Shown here: one piece after another, positions 33,399 through 44,800 of the stretch
Numbering within the stretch: position 1 is the first letter of the stretch
How the letters are laid out: the number at the start of each line of letters is the position of its first letter
DNA from: Geosiphon pyriformis
Lineage: Eukaryota; Glomeromycota; Glomeromycetes; Archaeosporales; Geosiphonaceae
NCBI GenBank assembly: GCA_016748015.1
Contig: JAAOMT010000572.1
Coordinates: 1 to 64,000, forward strand
Reading direction: 5' to 3'
DNA: 64,000 nt
Notes under the pieces: generated by a model
What the model was told of the DNA's origin: nothing
Databases searched by the model: none
Seen by the model: only the letters and a program-made list of their open reading frames with translations
Program-made: the position numbers and the translations under genes

Positions 33399-36300
33399 CT
33401 ACACACCTATAATAATCTGTATACTGCCACCCAGACCAGAAAAGAAACAATAAGGCTTCTGACAACCAAAGCTAATAGCAAAAAAATTGGCCATACCAAG
33501 CAATCTTATAACACCATCAGACAAAACTGAAGACACACTATGAGAGAGCCCAGAAACAACACCACCATCACAAACTAGACCAGCCTTCTCTATCACCACC
33601 CAGTGGCTGGCCCTAGCCAACCACACTTTAGCACGATATAACTCAACCATGAACCTGACATAATCAACAATCTGAGTAGCTGCCACCTTCCTATCCTCAA
33701 AAATACTGCAAGCTTCCTTATACCACTCTCCCAACACAAACCCTTTGCAAACCAAAGTATACAACCCAACATGAATGGAACATTGAGACAAAACTCGCAA
33801 TACAGCAGAAGCAGGGGAACCGCCAGCCAAAGCTGACCAATGGGCAGAAGCCTCAGCCAAAATCTCGTCACAAATGCCAGACTCATGAACACAAGTAAAA
33901 GTGTGGTCAGAAAACTCCATCCCACCACAAAACAAACATAATACACTAGGGTAGTGCTTATTATACAACCTTTTCCTTACCACCACTGGCAATTTTTTGT
34001 GCACAGCCTTTATAATATAAGTGCAAAGCATTGAGGATATCCGGCTAGTGAACCCAGTAAGCATATGAGAATCAGGATGCCACACCTTTGCCGTGACAAC
34101 CCAGTTTATGCAACTAATCATCGCATCTGGAACCACATCACAACCAGGCTCAGCTTTTCAACGAGCACAACAAACAGACCGAAAAATATTCTTGACAAAA
34201 TGATGGGCATTACCAGAAACAGCAACACCTTCAGCAACCAAAAAATGTTCACACACATTGGCACAAAGGGAAAAAAAAGATCCAGAGGCAGCCCCAGCAC
34301 CCAAGTCAGCTTCCACATTACTAGGAATTTCAGAGTGGTCTTTTACCTTAACCCAACTCACACTAAGATCCCTATCCCTGACCAAATTGAAAATATGATG
34401 CCTCTCCAGCCAGCATTGATTACGGAAATCAGGGGTGACCAAAGACATTTCAGATACACATGCGTCAATAGCAGTTTGGCTGTTAAGACGTAACACCACA
34501 GTACTTGAAGAAGAAACACACTCTAAAGCCAAAGCAACAGCCTGCAATTCAGCTATAGTAGATGACAAAAAGCCACTAACAGCGACACTAATGCTCTTAT
34601 TCAAGACTGGAAAGTATGCAGCAGCACCACAAGTAACCTCAGCAGAGTCTGCATTCCTCAAAAACCCATCTGTAAAAACTTCAAAAAAGCCTGACCAGAT
34701 GTTATGCAATTCATCTTTTACTGCAGAAAATTCCCCAGACTCCAAAATGTCCAAACCAAGCTTTTCTGCAGAGCCAATAGAACCAGAAAATGAACAACTC
34801 TGACTTTTCAAAAACTCAAAAGAAACCAAAAACCAATAAGGCACAGGGCCACGTGGATCTAATCTTTTCCAACGACAAAAAGTTTTTCAATCTAACAAAA
34901 CACCTTTCTTATCAAAAAGCCGATCACCAAAAGTGACACCAAAGTGTCTAAGAGATTTGACCAAGTCAAAATACAGAGACTTTCCAAGAATAGAGAACAA
35001 CAAAAAATGACCAGGACTACGAAACGCAGTGGGGAGGTTGTTCATCAAAGAAAGCTTATTGCTTAACAAAATCTTCACCATCCCAGCCAAAAAATTGTTC
35101 ACTGAACTAATATGTAACCTGACTGGAAACTGCAAAGGATTCAAAAGAGCTCAACCAAGAATCTGTAGATCCAAAAACCTATGTCTAAACAAACGCCCAA
35201 GAATACCAAAGACATTAGAAAACATTATCAGAGCAGCAACCTTCCCCTTCAACTGCACCTGCTCAAAAAACTTCAGGCCATATAATAAGGGATGATGCAA
35301 AGCAGCGTCAGGAAAATTACAGGGGAGACAAGCCTTAGACCTAAGACTTTTTCTAACCAAGACATTCCACTTACAACAAACATTAGAAGGGACAAAACTG
35401 AACTGAATATGATAGCTAACAATAGGCTGCAAAACAGCCAACACCAGATAGAAGAACTGTTTGTCTGTAATAGCTTTCCTAAGCACAACATTGACAAAAA
35501 AACGCACATCCACATAAGCCTTGGCAACACTTGGCTTGGAGAGCTCCTCAGTTGACAGAAAAATACCTTGATACCGATGTGCTTCCCCTTTTTTGGCAAT
35601 AGAAATTGGCTGACCGCAAATGCTCAGTAAAGCAACTTTAACACCCTGATCGATGGGAATAGTTACTGTCTTCTTGATAAAAATATCATTGATCACAAAA
35701 AATTCACTGGCAATGTTCAGAGCATATTGAGTAGAAGTCTGACAATTCCCAACCCAGATCGTATCATCAACAAATGTACTAGTCAAAAAATACGATGTTA
35801 AACCACTACCACTTTCAATTCTGCCAGACTTTGAAACAAACTTAGTATTAATCCAGTACCCACATAATTGTTCGTGCCTTTTAACCTCACACAAAAGTGG
35901 ATCATAAAAAATTCTTCATAGAAGCAGTGAAAAGACCTCACCCTGATCCAGCCCATCATGCATCTTATAACCACCAGACAAACCAAAGTCAGTCATTACC
36001 TTATTAACTCTATCCTTATGAATACCAAAAAACCTTATAAACCTCTTACACATCTTAACATGCCACAAACTAGCCCTTAAATGATGCCACCCAACTGAAT
36101 CATAAGCTTTCTGCATATCTTGCAAGACCAAATATAACTCCTTATTCTTCTTAATGGCATCCTCAATCACCGAACTGACAGCAAACACTGGAAATTGTGT
36201 GGACGTACTCTTTAACACCAAAAAATTGTCACCTTGAAGAATGTTAAACTTGCTATAAGCCATTGAAATATGATCAGACAGAACCTTAGAAAGAATCTTC

Positions 36301-38114
36301 CTGGCAGTCTCAATCAAAGCAATGGGCCAAGTGTTCGTAAGAACTCCATCCCAGTTGTAAGGCTTAGGAATCATTGACACCTAAGCCCTCTTCCACAAAA
36401 CAGGCACCACACCAACAGACAAACACTTATTAAACAGTGCCAACAGGCACCCCAAAACCACCTTACCACCATGTTTCCACAACTCATTAGGAACACCAAA
36501 CAAACCAGCAGCCTTGCCATCAGGCAGACCACCAACAACAGAAAGTAACTTGTCCATACTGATTGCACTCATAACACCTGAAAAAGCATCATTCCGAACA
36601 TGATCCAAAGGCGCATACTGACAAGTCCAAAGATCAGGAAGCTCTGACTGCACAGAGCGTTTCCTTATCCACCCCTCCATTATCTTATCTATGCTCGACT
36701 TCACCTCTTCAGGCAACAAAACCAGATTATCATCAACTATCAAGTGATCCAACACCACCTTGCAAAAAGGCTTTTCCAACACACTCCTGATCATACTACT
36801 CTTATCCAAACAGAAATTATTTATGCACTTCTCAATCGCCTTCCTAACCAAAGCTTTTTCAGCCAATCTTGACTTAAACATCTTCAACCTCCTGTAATCT
36901 CTGCAAACCAATGACAAATGCCTAACAATAACATCAGATTTAACACCTGAGCCAACCAAGTCCTTGAAAGCACGAGCCTTTGCATCATCCAGAGTCGACC
37001 ATTTATTTACAAGATGATTAATACCTAGCAAGTCACCTGAGCAAAATTTCTTGACAATCTTGGCCACTAACAATTCCAGACCAAAAAACCTAGAAGAATG
37101 TTTGTTTCTTGAACACTTAAATTCACTAAACCAATGCTTCGAAAATGTCACATCAGCAGAATCTACCACAGCCTCCACCAAAACTGCCCACATAGCATCT
37201 ATATTACCACGTATTTCAATATCAGAGAACACCTTACCCAAAGACAAGAGTTTTGCCAAAGAGAGATTCTTAAACTTAGCCCATCCAGCACAATCAGCAT
37301 CTTTGATTTTAAACTTCCAATGATCTTTATTCACCTGCTTGTGCAAACTATTCAATTGTACATCCAGAAGCCCACCCAAACCAACTGAAATCACAACTGC
37401 CCTGTGATCGGTGTCAAAAAAATCTGAAACAGAGACAACTTGATGACCAGCAACAGCAGAAGACAAATTACCACCAACAAAAATGTAATCAATCATTTTC
37501 CCAACCCCTCTCGAATTGCTCCATGTATGAGAATTAGCCAAATAATGACCAACGAATGAATTGACCAAACCCAAACTCAAACAAAACTTGAAACTAGCAC
37601 TTTTACCAGATCTATTCTCATTAAAGTCCCCACCCAAGATAACAAAATTGCTGGAGTTAACAGTCTTTGTAATGAGAGAGTTAACTTCAGAAGCCTGACC
37701 AAACCTAGCCCCAGAAAAGACACCAGCATACAACTCCAAAACAGTAACCGAAAGCTTGCCCTTAAACAAGAGCCGAACAGAAACAACCCAACCAGGAATT
37801 TCCTCCACCTTAGATACATGACGAGCCATAGAAATGTTCATAATAATTGCAACTTCAGCACCCATAAAACCTTTATCCAATCCTGAAGAAAAGATTTACA
37901 CCCCATTAAATTTATTCTTTATCCATGGCCCAGAAGAGGACCTCAACTTTGTCTCAGTGATAAAAAAAACCATGTTTCCCAAGTTTACATGCCAACGAAC
38001 AACATCTGCTTGCTTCGCAAGAACATTAATACCCCGAACATTGCACATAGCAAATTTCCAGACCAAACTACTTATTAAGACAAAGGAAAAGCCGACAAAC
38101 CCGAACCAGCACAC
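33399..38114 (-). pseudogene. LINE B ORF2: endonuclease, RT, RNase H, zinc C-terminus
   Basis: About 1,570 codons in one frame. It begins at ATG 38114, overlapping ORF1 by 40 bp in another frame. Endonuclease: CNVRGIN, ITETKLRS, LGGDFNENRSG near 37630, TWSNSRGVGKMIDYIFV, DTDHRAVV near 37410. RT: SMIPKPYNWDGVLTN near 36365, LQDMQKAYDSVGW near 36120 (motif A), DGLDQG near 35945 (motif B), FVDDTIWV near 35775 (motif C, intact). RNase H: VFTDGFL near 34680, AELQAVALALE near 34560, LNSQTAIDA near 34475 (catalytic Asp now Asn), NVEADL near 34310. C-terminus: CLFCGGMEFSDHTFTC near 33935, a Cys2-His-Cys motif. Stops at 37896 (TAA), 36381 (TAG) and 35916, 35151, 34887, 34158 (TGA); four fall at Trp codons preserved in other copies. 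Confidence 0.9.
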
Positions 38115-39916
38115 AAAAGATCCAATCTCGCCAAAACAGAATTAACTGAAGCCTCCAGAGCCGACATTTTAGACTCCAAACCACCCACCTTGGTAGTTAG
38201 AACCTTTGAACTACTCAAATTGAAGCCACCACCCATATCAATACTTGGAGAATGGGGGTTGGATGATGCCAATTCACCATTCAGAGCCATATCAAAATCC
38301 AAACCAAGGGCCAAAGGCACAGATCCAACCAGAAAAGGAGCATCAAAAGATGGAACCATGGGCACCAATTCAACAAAACTCAATTTCCTTAAAATATCAG
38401 ACACTTGGTCAGCCAACAACTCGAGAGAGCATTCCAAAAATGCCAAGTGAGCATTCAAAGAAAAGTTGGCAAGTGTAGAAAAGGGAGGACCACCACCTAA
38501 ATCCGAAGTCATATGATGAGAAAAACCAGCACCATGACCAGAACCAGAAGGGGAAGCAAGAGAGACTACCTGGGCCCATGATTTGTCACCAAAGGCAGCA
38601 GGGCAGGATATAGAAACATTTTTCTTTGTATATAACTTGGCCAACTGGAGATGATCCACACCAGGAGCACGTTTTTTATTAAAATTATTCAAGAAATCAG
38701 AAGATGACTTATCTGATGCATCGTACTCTAAAGCCGAATGTCCAAAACGCCCACATTTTTCACACTGAACCAAATTCAGCCTAGTCCAAAAAAGACGAAC
38801 ACCACCAAAAACAGGTTCAGTGAGAAAAGCAAAATTCAAATTATTCTCGGATTTGAAGCCAACCACAGCACAGCAAACCCTATTGCCAGTGTCCAATAAA
38901 TGATTAATGATACAAGTTCTGCCACCAGTTTTATCCAGAAGATTACCAAAATCATGTGCTGTTGTTCCCACCAGCAACATAAACAGAAGCACCCTAAAAT
39001 GATCCCTAAAGGCCCAGATATTGCGATCTCCCACAGCTTTTGCCACATACACAGAGTTTTTCTCAATTAAGAAGAACCATTTTGAAGCCAACAGTTCTGC
39101 CTGTTCTGATTTGGCAAATTCTACCACAGCCTTCTGCCATATACCAACCAACTGGATTTTAATCGACTTAATTTGTCCAAACTCAGAAACTGTGGCAATG
39201 ATCATTTCTTTTGGTGTATTTATGAGAATTTCTTTGATCACCACAGCCCAATCTAAACGAAATCTTTGTTTCCTCACATTGGTGTTTATGACAATTCCCT
39301 TTTCTTCAGCCAATAATACAGCTTTCCTTATGCTCTCCTCAGATGTAAACGTCGATTGGATGATCCTTTCAAATTTTAAGGGGGTAGTGGCCCTCCTAAA
39401 ACCATTGATCTTTGAAAAAATCTTCCTGATTAAATGAGTTTTTGCTGTCACCAATTTGCCTTCAACAGCTGAAAAATTGATATCCAAGGCAAAAAATTTC
39501 TTAACTGTCACCTCTACAGGAGTTTTGATGATTTTGGAATCAATCCAGATCTTATCCAAAGGAACTTTTTTCATAAGGAGGGGTGGAAGGGGCTTTACCT
39601 TTTCATCTATTTCAAAGTCAGAAGAACCAATAGGAGAACCAAAATTTGCACCAGTATTCACACATTTAGCCTTGGGAGTGTTAACAACTGAGTTCAAAAG
39701 AGAATCATCAAAACCACCAGACATACTAACATCCTCATCATCGCCAAAAAGACTTTCTACATCGGAATATACACTAGCACTAGAACTAAACTTCAAAGAA
39801 ATATTCTTTTCATCATCAGAGTGTTTAATATTATCAAGAGAAACCTTCTTTTTTTGTGAAAAGAAACCACTGGCAGGACCATAAAACACACCCTTAGAAG
39901 CCTTTTTACTAAACAT
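38075..39916 (-). CDS. LINE B ORF1 protein, 613 residues, intact
   Basis: Uninterrupted ORF starting at ATG 39916 (MFSKKASKGVFYGP). Residues 1-110 are Ser/acidic-rich and probably disordered. An RRM-like fold is suggested at about 225-295 (IIATVSEFGQIKSIKIQLVG, then WQKAVVEF). A zinc knuckle at 385-398 reads Cys385-X2-Cys388-X4-His393-X4-Tyr398; the last ligand should be Cys, and TAC for TGC is a G-to-A change. Two heptad-rich stretches (about 491-513 and 579-602) may form coiled coils. The expected role is binding LINE RNA for target-primed reverse transcription. It is intact as an ORF, but the lost Cys and broken ORF2 argue against activity. Confidence 0.88.
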   Translation of the reverse strand: MFSKKASKGVFYGPASGFFSQKKKVSLDNIKHSDDEKNISLKFSSSASVYSDVESLFGDDEDVSMSGGFDDSLLNSVVNTPKAKCVNTGANFGSPIGSSDFEIDEKVKPLPPLLMKKVPLDKIWIDSKIIKTPVEVTVKKFFALDINFSAVEGKLVTAKTHLIRKIFSKINGFRRATTPLKFERIIQSTFTSEESIRKAVLLAEEKGIVINTNVRKQRFRLDWAVVIKEILINTPKEMIIATVSEFGQIKSIKIQLVGIWQKAVVEFAKSEQAELLASKWFFLIEKNSVYVAKAVGDRNIWAFRDHFRVLLFMLLVGTTAHDFGNLLDKTGGRTCIINHLLDTGNRVCCAVVGFKSENNLNFAFLTEPVFGGVRLFWTRLNLVQCEKCGRFGHSALEYDASDKSSSDFLNNFNKKRAPGVDHLQLAKLYTKKNVSISCPAAFGDKSWAQVVSLASPSGSGHGAGFSHHMTSDLGGGPPFSTLANFSLNAHLAFLECSLELLADQVSDILRKLSFVELVPMVPSFDAPFLVGSVPLALGLDFDMALNGELASSNPHSPSIDMGGGFNLSSSKVLTTKVGGLESKMSALEASVNSVLARLDLLCAGSGLSAFPLS

Positions 39917-40076
39917 GCTGCCACTAAAAGCAGCCTTTGAATCTATGACAAAAGGGTTATTAGTTAAAGAAATATTGATATAATACTAATAAGAGAAAAA
40001 CAAAAACTTCTTCTTCAAAAAAATAACTCGTTGGGGTTTTTGGGAGTAAGAGAGAAAGAAGTTTTCTGTATTGTAC

Positions 40077-40087
40077 TTTTTAATCAT
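40077..40087. repeat. target-site duplication of LINE B (right)
   Basis: TTTTTAATCAT, the partner of 33249-33259. Confidence 0.85.
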
Positions 40088-40457
40088 AATTATTAATAAA
40101 ATACTAATTTTTATTTATTATTTTTTATTTAAATTTTTTTTTGTTTATTTATTTTACTAATTAATTAAAAAAAACATTAAAATTATAATATCAAAGAATT
40201 GATTAGTAAAAATGCAAAAATAAATATAGAATTAATTATTAAATTGTTTATTAGAAAAGTAAAAAACACCAAAATAAATCAATTATTATATCAAAGAAGT
40301 TAAACACTAAGTATTATTTACTATTATTAAATAAATTTTTGTTTATTGTACAAAAAATTCAACCAATCAAATTTTTAAATAACCAAAATTTTTAGATTAT
40401 ATCAATTATTAAAAATACTAATTTATAGACTAATAACATTATTTAATTATTTATAAC
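40088..40457 (+). repeat. 3' portion of the LTR split by LINE B
   Basis: Continues the LTR broken at 33259 (ATTATTAATAAAATACTAAT corresponds to the ATTGATGGGATACTAAC block of the LTR at 6781) and runs to a TTATAACA end at 40450-40457. Strongly AT-shifted, like the left part. Confidence 0.68.
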
Positions 40458-40772
40458 AACAGTAATTAATTAAAAAACATGCTAAAATTATGATATTAAA
40501 AATTGCTTGGTAAAAAATGCAAAAATAAGTGTAAAATTAACTTATTAATAATTGGATTGCTTATTAAAAATGTAAAAAACACCAGAATAAACTGGTTATT
40601 ATGCTAAAAAAGTTAAATACTAAATATTGTTAACTATTACAACTTGAATTTCTATTTATTATACAAAGAATTTAAACAGTAAAAACTTTCAAATTTATTA
40701 AAACCTTCAGATTTAATCAACCAATTTCAGCACCAACTTACAGGCTATTCAACCATATATTTACTTATAATA
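40458..40772 (+). repeat. second, less mutated copy of the LTR U5 region
   Basis: Aligns block by block with 40153-40457 (TAATTAATTAAAAAACATGC, then AAAAAACACCAGAATAAACT, then ATTATACAAAGAATTTAAAC) and ends TTATAATA near 40772. It keeps more G and C than the first copy, so the two adjacent copies have different mutation loads. Confidence 0.6.
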
Positions 40773-41887
40773 GCATTTAAATGAAAAATATACATAATAA
40801 AAACATTGTATAATATACTTTTAATAGTTATAAGAAAAAAATTATATAATAAAAGTCATTTTAATATTAATTATTTAAAATGCAATAAAATATTTTGAGA
40901 ATTGGTTTTATTTAAAAATTATTAAAAGATTTAATTTTATATGTAAATATTTTTGTTAAATAACAAATCTCATTATTATTAATTATTAATATTTTTTTTG
41001 CTATTTACAAACATAAAACTGAAGGATTTTATAACAGACGCAGCTAATGCTTTGTTTGCACGTAACCAGCCACTCGAGCCACCAAGGCAACACTACAATA
41101 GATCGATCATAATTATTGAATTTGCTTAAGCTTAAATTGTTTTTTGTATTTCATATTTATTATACAAGTCAAATAATTAAAAGTTATAAATTAAAATATT
41201 AATATTTTTTTATTAATTAAAAGTACATAATTATTATATTTTTATTATAATAAACGTTAATTTATTTTTATTAAAATAACACTTTGACATTTTCTATAAC
41301 ACTCAAAATTTGAATATTATGTTTTGCTAGTTATTTTTAATTACATTATTTTTTAAAGTACGCCGTAATATTTATCCGTTGTCCCTTTTTATTATTTTTA
41401 AAATATTTATCAATGGGAAAAAGTCGATCTCCAATTGTTTCATTTGAATAGCTTAATTCAATGCTTTGAAAAGATAACATTAAAAGACAATCAGAAATAA
41501 AAACAATTGGATTTCGTGAATATTTCAAGGTATATCTATTAAAAAATCAAATTTGAACTTCAGAAAAAAAGGGTTATAGAAGATTGTGTTTTTCTGCTTG
41601 GCTTGAATCAATGTGAGCACGCTTTGTACAAAAATTCATTAAATTAATTTAGAATTCTTAGATTTTACGAGCCGAAAGGTGATAAAGGGTGATGATTATA
41701 TTTATAATTAACTTGAAATGTTCAATATATAAATTAAAGATATCAATTTAACCTAATTACTTCAACTTGGATAGCGACTAAAATATAAACGTGAGTCTGG
41801 CCGTAAATGGTACACATTTTAGTACCCAAAAAATGATGTTTTAACTTACAACTCTGTTATTCATGAAATTTCCCTACTCCCTAAACT
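40773..41887. other. AT-rich intergenic DNA and upstream region of the PLC gene
   Basis: No gene that I can support. A short stretch at about 41055-41098 (CCACTCGAGCC, then CAAGGCAACACTACA) resembles the 3' UTR of the LINEs near 33365-33410, so it may be an old LINE scrap. From about 41580 the sequence gains G, C and CpG, as expected for the 5' flank of a host gene. I see no clear TATA box near the start codon. An ATG at 41863 is out of frame with the PLC start. Confidence 0.5.
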
Positions 41888-44800
41888 ATGCTTGGACGTG
41901 CCATCGTGGCCTATGTGGCCTTGCGGAACAAGTGGTCAAAAAAGAAAAATAAAAAGTCACAAGCTCAAGAAAGCTCTTCTGGCAGTAAACTTCCTAGGCA
42001 ATCAACCGAATTTAGCAATTTTCATGCTATAGTGAAGGAGGGGACCTCTTCTTTAGATATTCAAAGCACTTCACCACATTTCTCTAAGACGGTAAAAATG
42101 ACAACACCACTGGACACTTCGGATAATATTATTCATAAACAGGACCCTAAAGTCAACTCAGAAAATGCTGACGAGAATCCTAAGATTCCCGAAATTATTA
42201 ACTTACAAAATGCAAATTATAAAGTCTTGGACTCTGAAAAAAATCTCGAGTTAAAGGAAGCTTATATATCACAATTGAATGATATCAATGATTCTTCCTC
42301 TATCGAAGCTGTTACTAATAGACCCATATTTCAAAGCACTTCTCAAGATATTCCACAGTTTTCTTCTTCACCAGATAACGACAATCGACACATTATTTTG
42401 TTAAATCCTTCTGAAGATATTATATCTAAGGAATTAGGGACTTCGGCAGCACCATTCACAGGACCAACACATTCTCTTACCTATCCTCTTGAGCAGCCTT
42501 CCGCTGCTAGACGTTCCATGGGCTTTCAAGAGGCAGATAAACGGTCCCTCCCTACAAACTTTTTGTCAGGATCAAACGGCAACAGTACCGTAGTGTCTAA
42601 TGAGGTTGTTATTAGTAGTATTGTGACGACACAGCCATTTGGTCAAAAATCTTCAAATTTTTCGAAGAACCCAACAGTTTCTACTGCAGGTGATCCTCAA
42701 GCCAAAATTAAAGAAGTCAGTAATCAGGATTTCTTTTTTCCACGAAAAATTAGACGACAATTTACCTCTTATCCATTATATGATGTTCAGACTCCAACGG
42801 AAGAAATCTACATTGACAATGATCTTGCTGAAGGCACTTCCCTCTTAAAAGTTTCTGCAACAAAACGACATCAACGCACATTCAAAATTGATGTGGATCA
42901 AGGTCGTATTTTATGGGACTCAAAAAAATCCGGAAAAGGTCAGACGAATTACCTTTAAGTCTCAAAATCACATTCTTTAGTTATTTATGTTTTGTGATAT
43001 TTCTTAGTCAATATTGAAAATATTAAAGAGCTTCGCATTGGGGAAGCTGCTCGAAATTATAGAGAAAATTTGAAATTGAGTTCCGACTATGAATCTCGTT
43101 GGTTTACTATTATATATGTTGACTCTGGAAAGTATAAAGCACTGCATCTAGTCGCTCCTACAGAGCAACTTTTCCGTAAATGGGTAGATACATTGGCTAA
43201 GCTTAATTCACATAGGCGTGACATGATGGGTGGTCTTGGACACATGCGAAGAAGACAATCTTTGTGGCTGAAGCAACACTGGAAACAGGCAGATAAAGAT
43301 GGAAATTCAAAATTAGTGGTAGATGAAGTTGTGAGATTATGTCGACAATTGAACATTAATATGTCGAAAGAATTGTTAAAATCCAAATTTGACGTATGTT
43401 ATTTTGAAAATTATTTTCAAAGTCATTGATAATAATATTCAATTCATCCTCTCGTTGTTATAGGAAGCAGATAAGAGGAAAAATGGCTGGCTTGAATTTT
43501 CAGACTTTCAAAGATTCGTTAAATTAATCAAACGGAGAGAAGAATTAGAAGATATTTTCTCTGTTTTGGCCAAAACAGATCAAGAGATTTTAACTTTATC
43601 CGAGTTTCGGGATTTTCTCATCAATGAACAAAAGGTACCTTTTCCATATTGGCCCTTATTATTTTTCTTTACATAAATTTCTATTATTCTAATGTTCCAT
43701 ACATTCACACTATTTAAATAGTTCAATTTAGCTGATGAAGACTATGGCTATTTATATCACAAGTTCCTCGACAAAGATCGTCATGCTATGACGTTAGAAG
43801 GCTTTAACAGCTTTTTAATGTCCAGCGATAATCCTGTTTTTTCGCTTGAACATTCCAAGGTTTATCAAGATATGACCCAACCATTGAGCCATTATTTTAT
43901 TCAATCGTCACATAACACGTAAATATCATCTTCTGTACACCCACATATTAAATTCAAACTCATACTAAACTTTACGAAATACGAATTTAGCTATTTGTTA
44001 GGACATCAATTGACAGGGGAGTCATCAATTGAAGGGTATATCCGTGTTTTGCAACGGGGTTGCCGTTGTGTTGAAAGTAAGCCCCATCGTTTTAACGAAC
44101 TTCAAGTCTCCTTAAGAAATATTTAAAAAGAGGTTTTTTTTAGTTGATTGCTGGGATGGAACTGATGGACCCATTGTAACCCATGGTCATACCTTGTGAG
44201 TGTAACACTTGACTTTGATATTGTTGTATGATATATGCAAAAATTAACACTTCATTAGAACATCGAAGATCTTGTTTCAAGATGTAATATCAGCAATTCG
44301 CACTTACGCATTCAAAGCATCTCCATACCCACTCATTTTATCGTTAGAAATTCATTGCTCTGTAGAGCAGCAAAACGTGATGGCTAGGATTTTAAGGGAA
44401 ACATTAGGGGAATATCTTGTCGTTGGTTTCTTGAAACCGAACGAAGAAGCACTTCCCAGCCCTGCAGACTTGTTGTATAAAATATTAATTAAGGTACCAC
44501 AATTCTATCGACCTTAGAGTGAGTGATAACCTTCCATATTGAAGTAAAAAATCATTAATGATCATTAGGGCAAAAATATTACATTGGAAAATGCCGAGGA
44601 CACATCCGTTGATTCGGCGACCGATAATTCGGCGACTGACACAGAGTCGGAGGCAGAACCACTTCAAGGTTTACCCCTTGAACTATCTCCCTTGTTTAAT
44701 TTTTTGACTTCTGTTTAATTTTTTTCGTTCTGGATGTTTTAGAAAACCTAGACTCTCCCAAAAAGAAATCAAAAATCAAAAAAAGCAAACCACGGATCTC

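Larger units (their letters stand above)
33260..40076 (-). mobile_element. LINE B, full length, 6.8 kb, with 11-bp target duplication
   Basis: Complete non-LTR retrotransposon on the minus strand: 5' leader (40076-39917), ORF1 (39916-38075, intact), ORF2 (38114-33399, one frame with six stops), and a 3' UTR whose end (33398-33260) contains the TACTAGATAGTAATTGGGCT block shared by LINEs C, D and the mini insertion, then an A-rich TAAAT-type tail. It has the best preserved coding capacity of the LINEs here, keeps FVDD in RT, and inserted into an already AT-shifted LTR. An RNase H after the RT places it among RNase H-bearing LINE groups; I do not assign the clade. Confidence 0.92.

Noticed and set aside
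33593..35599. Hydrophobic ORFs of 66-117 residues in other frames on the minus strand
   Set aside because: Out-of-frame shadows of LINE B ORF2, rich in Leu, Val and Phe because of frame-shifted Ser/Val/Ala codons. The same holds for 60898-61269 in LINE C.
38190..39884. Several plus-strand ORFs of 77-142 residues
   Set aside because: They are antisense shadows of the intact LINE B ORF1; the low stop density comes from the coding strand's composition.
41346..41528. 60-residue minus-strand ORF upstream of the PLC gene
   Set aside because: Short, no recognisable motif, no splice or regulatory support. It could be chance in AT-rich DNA.
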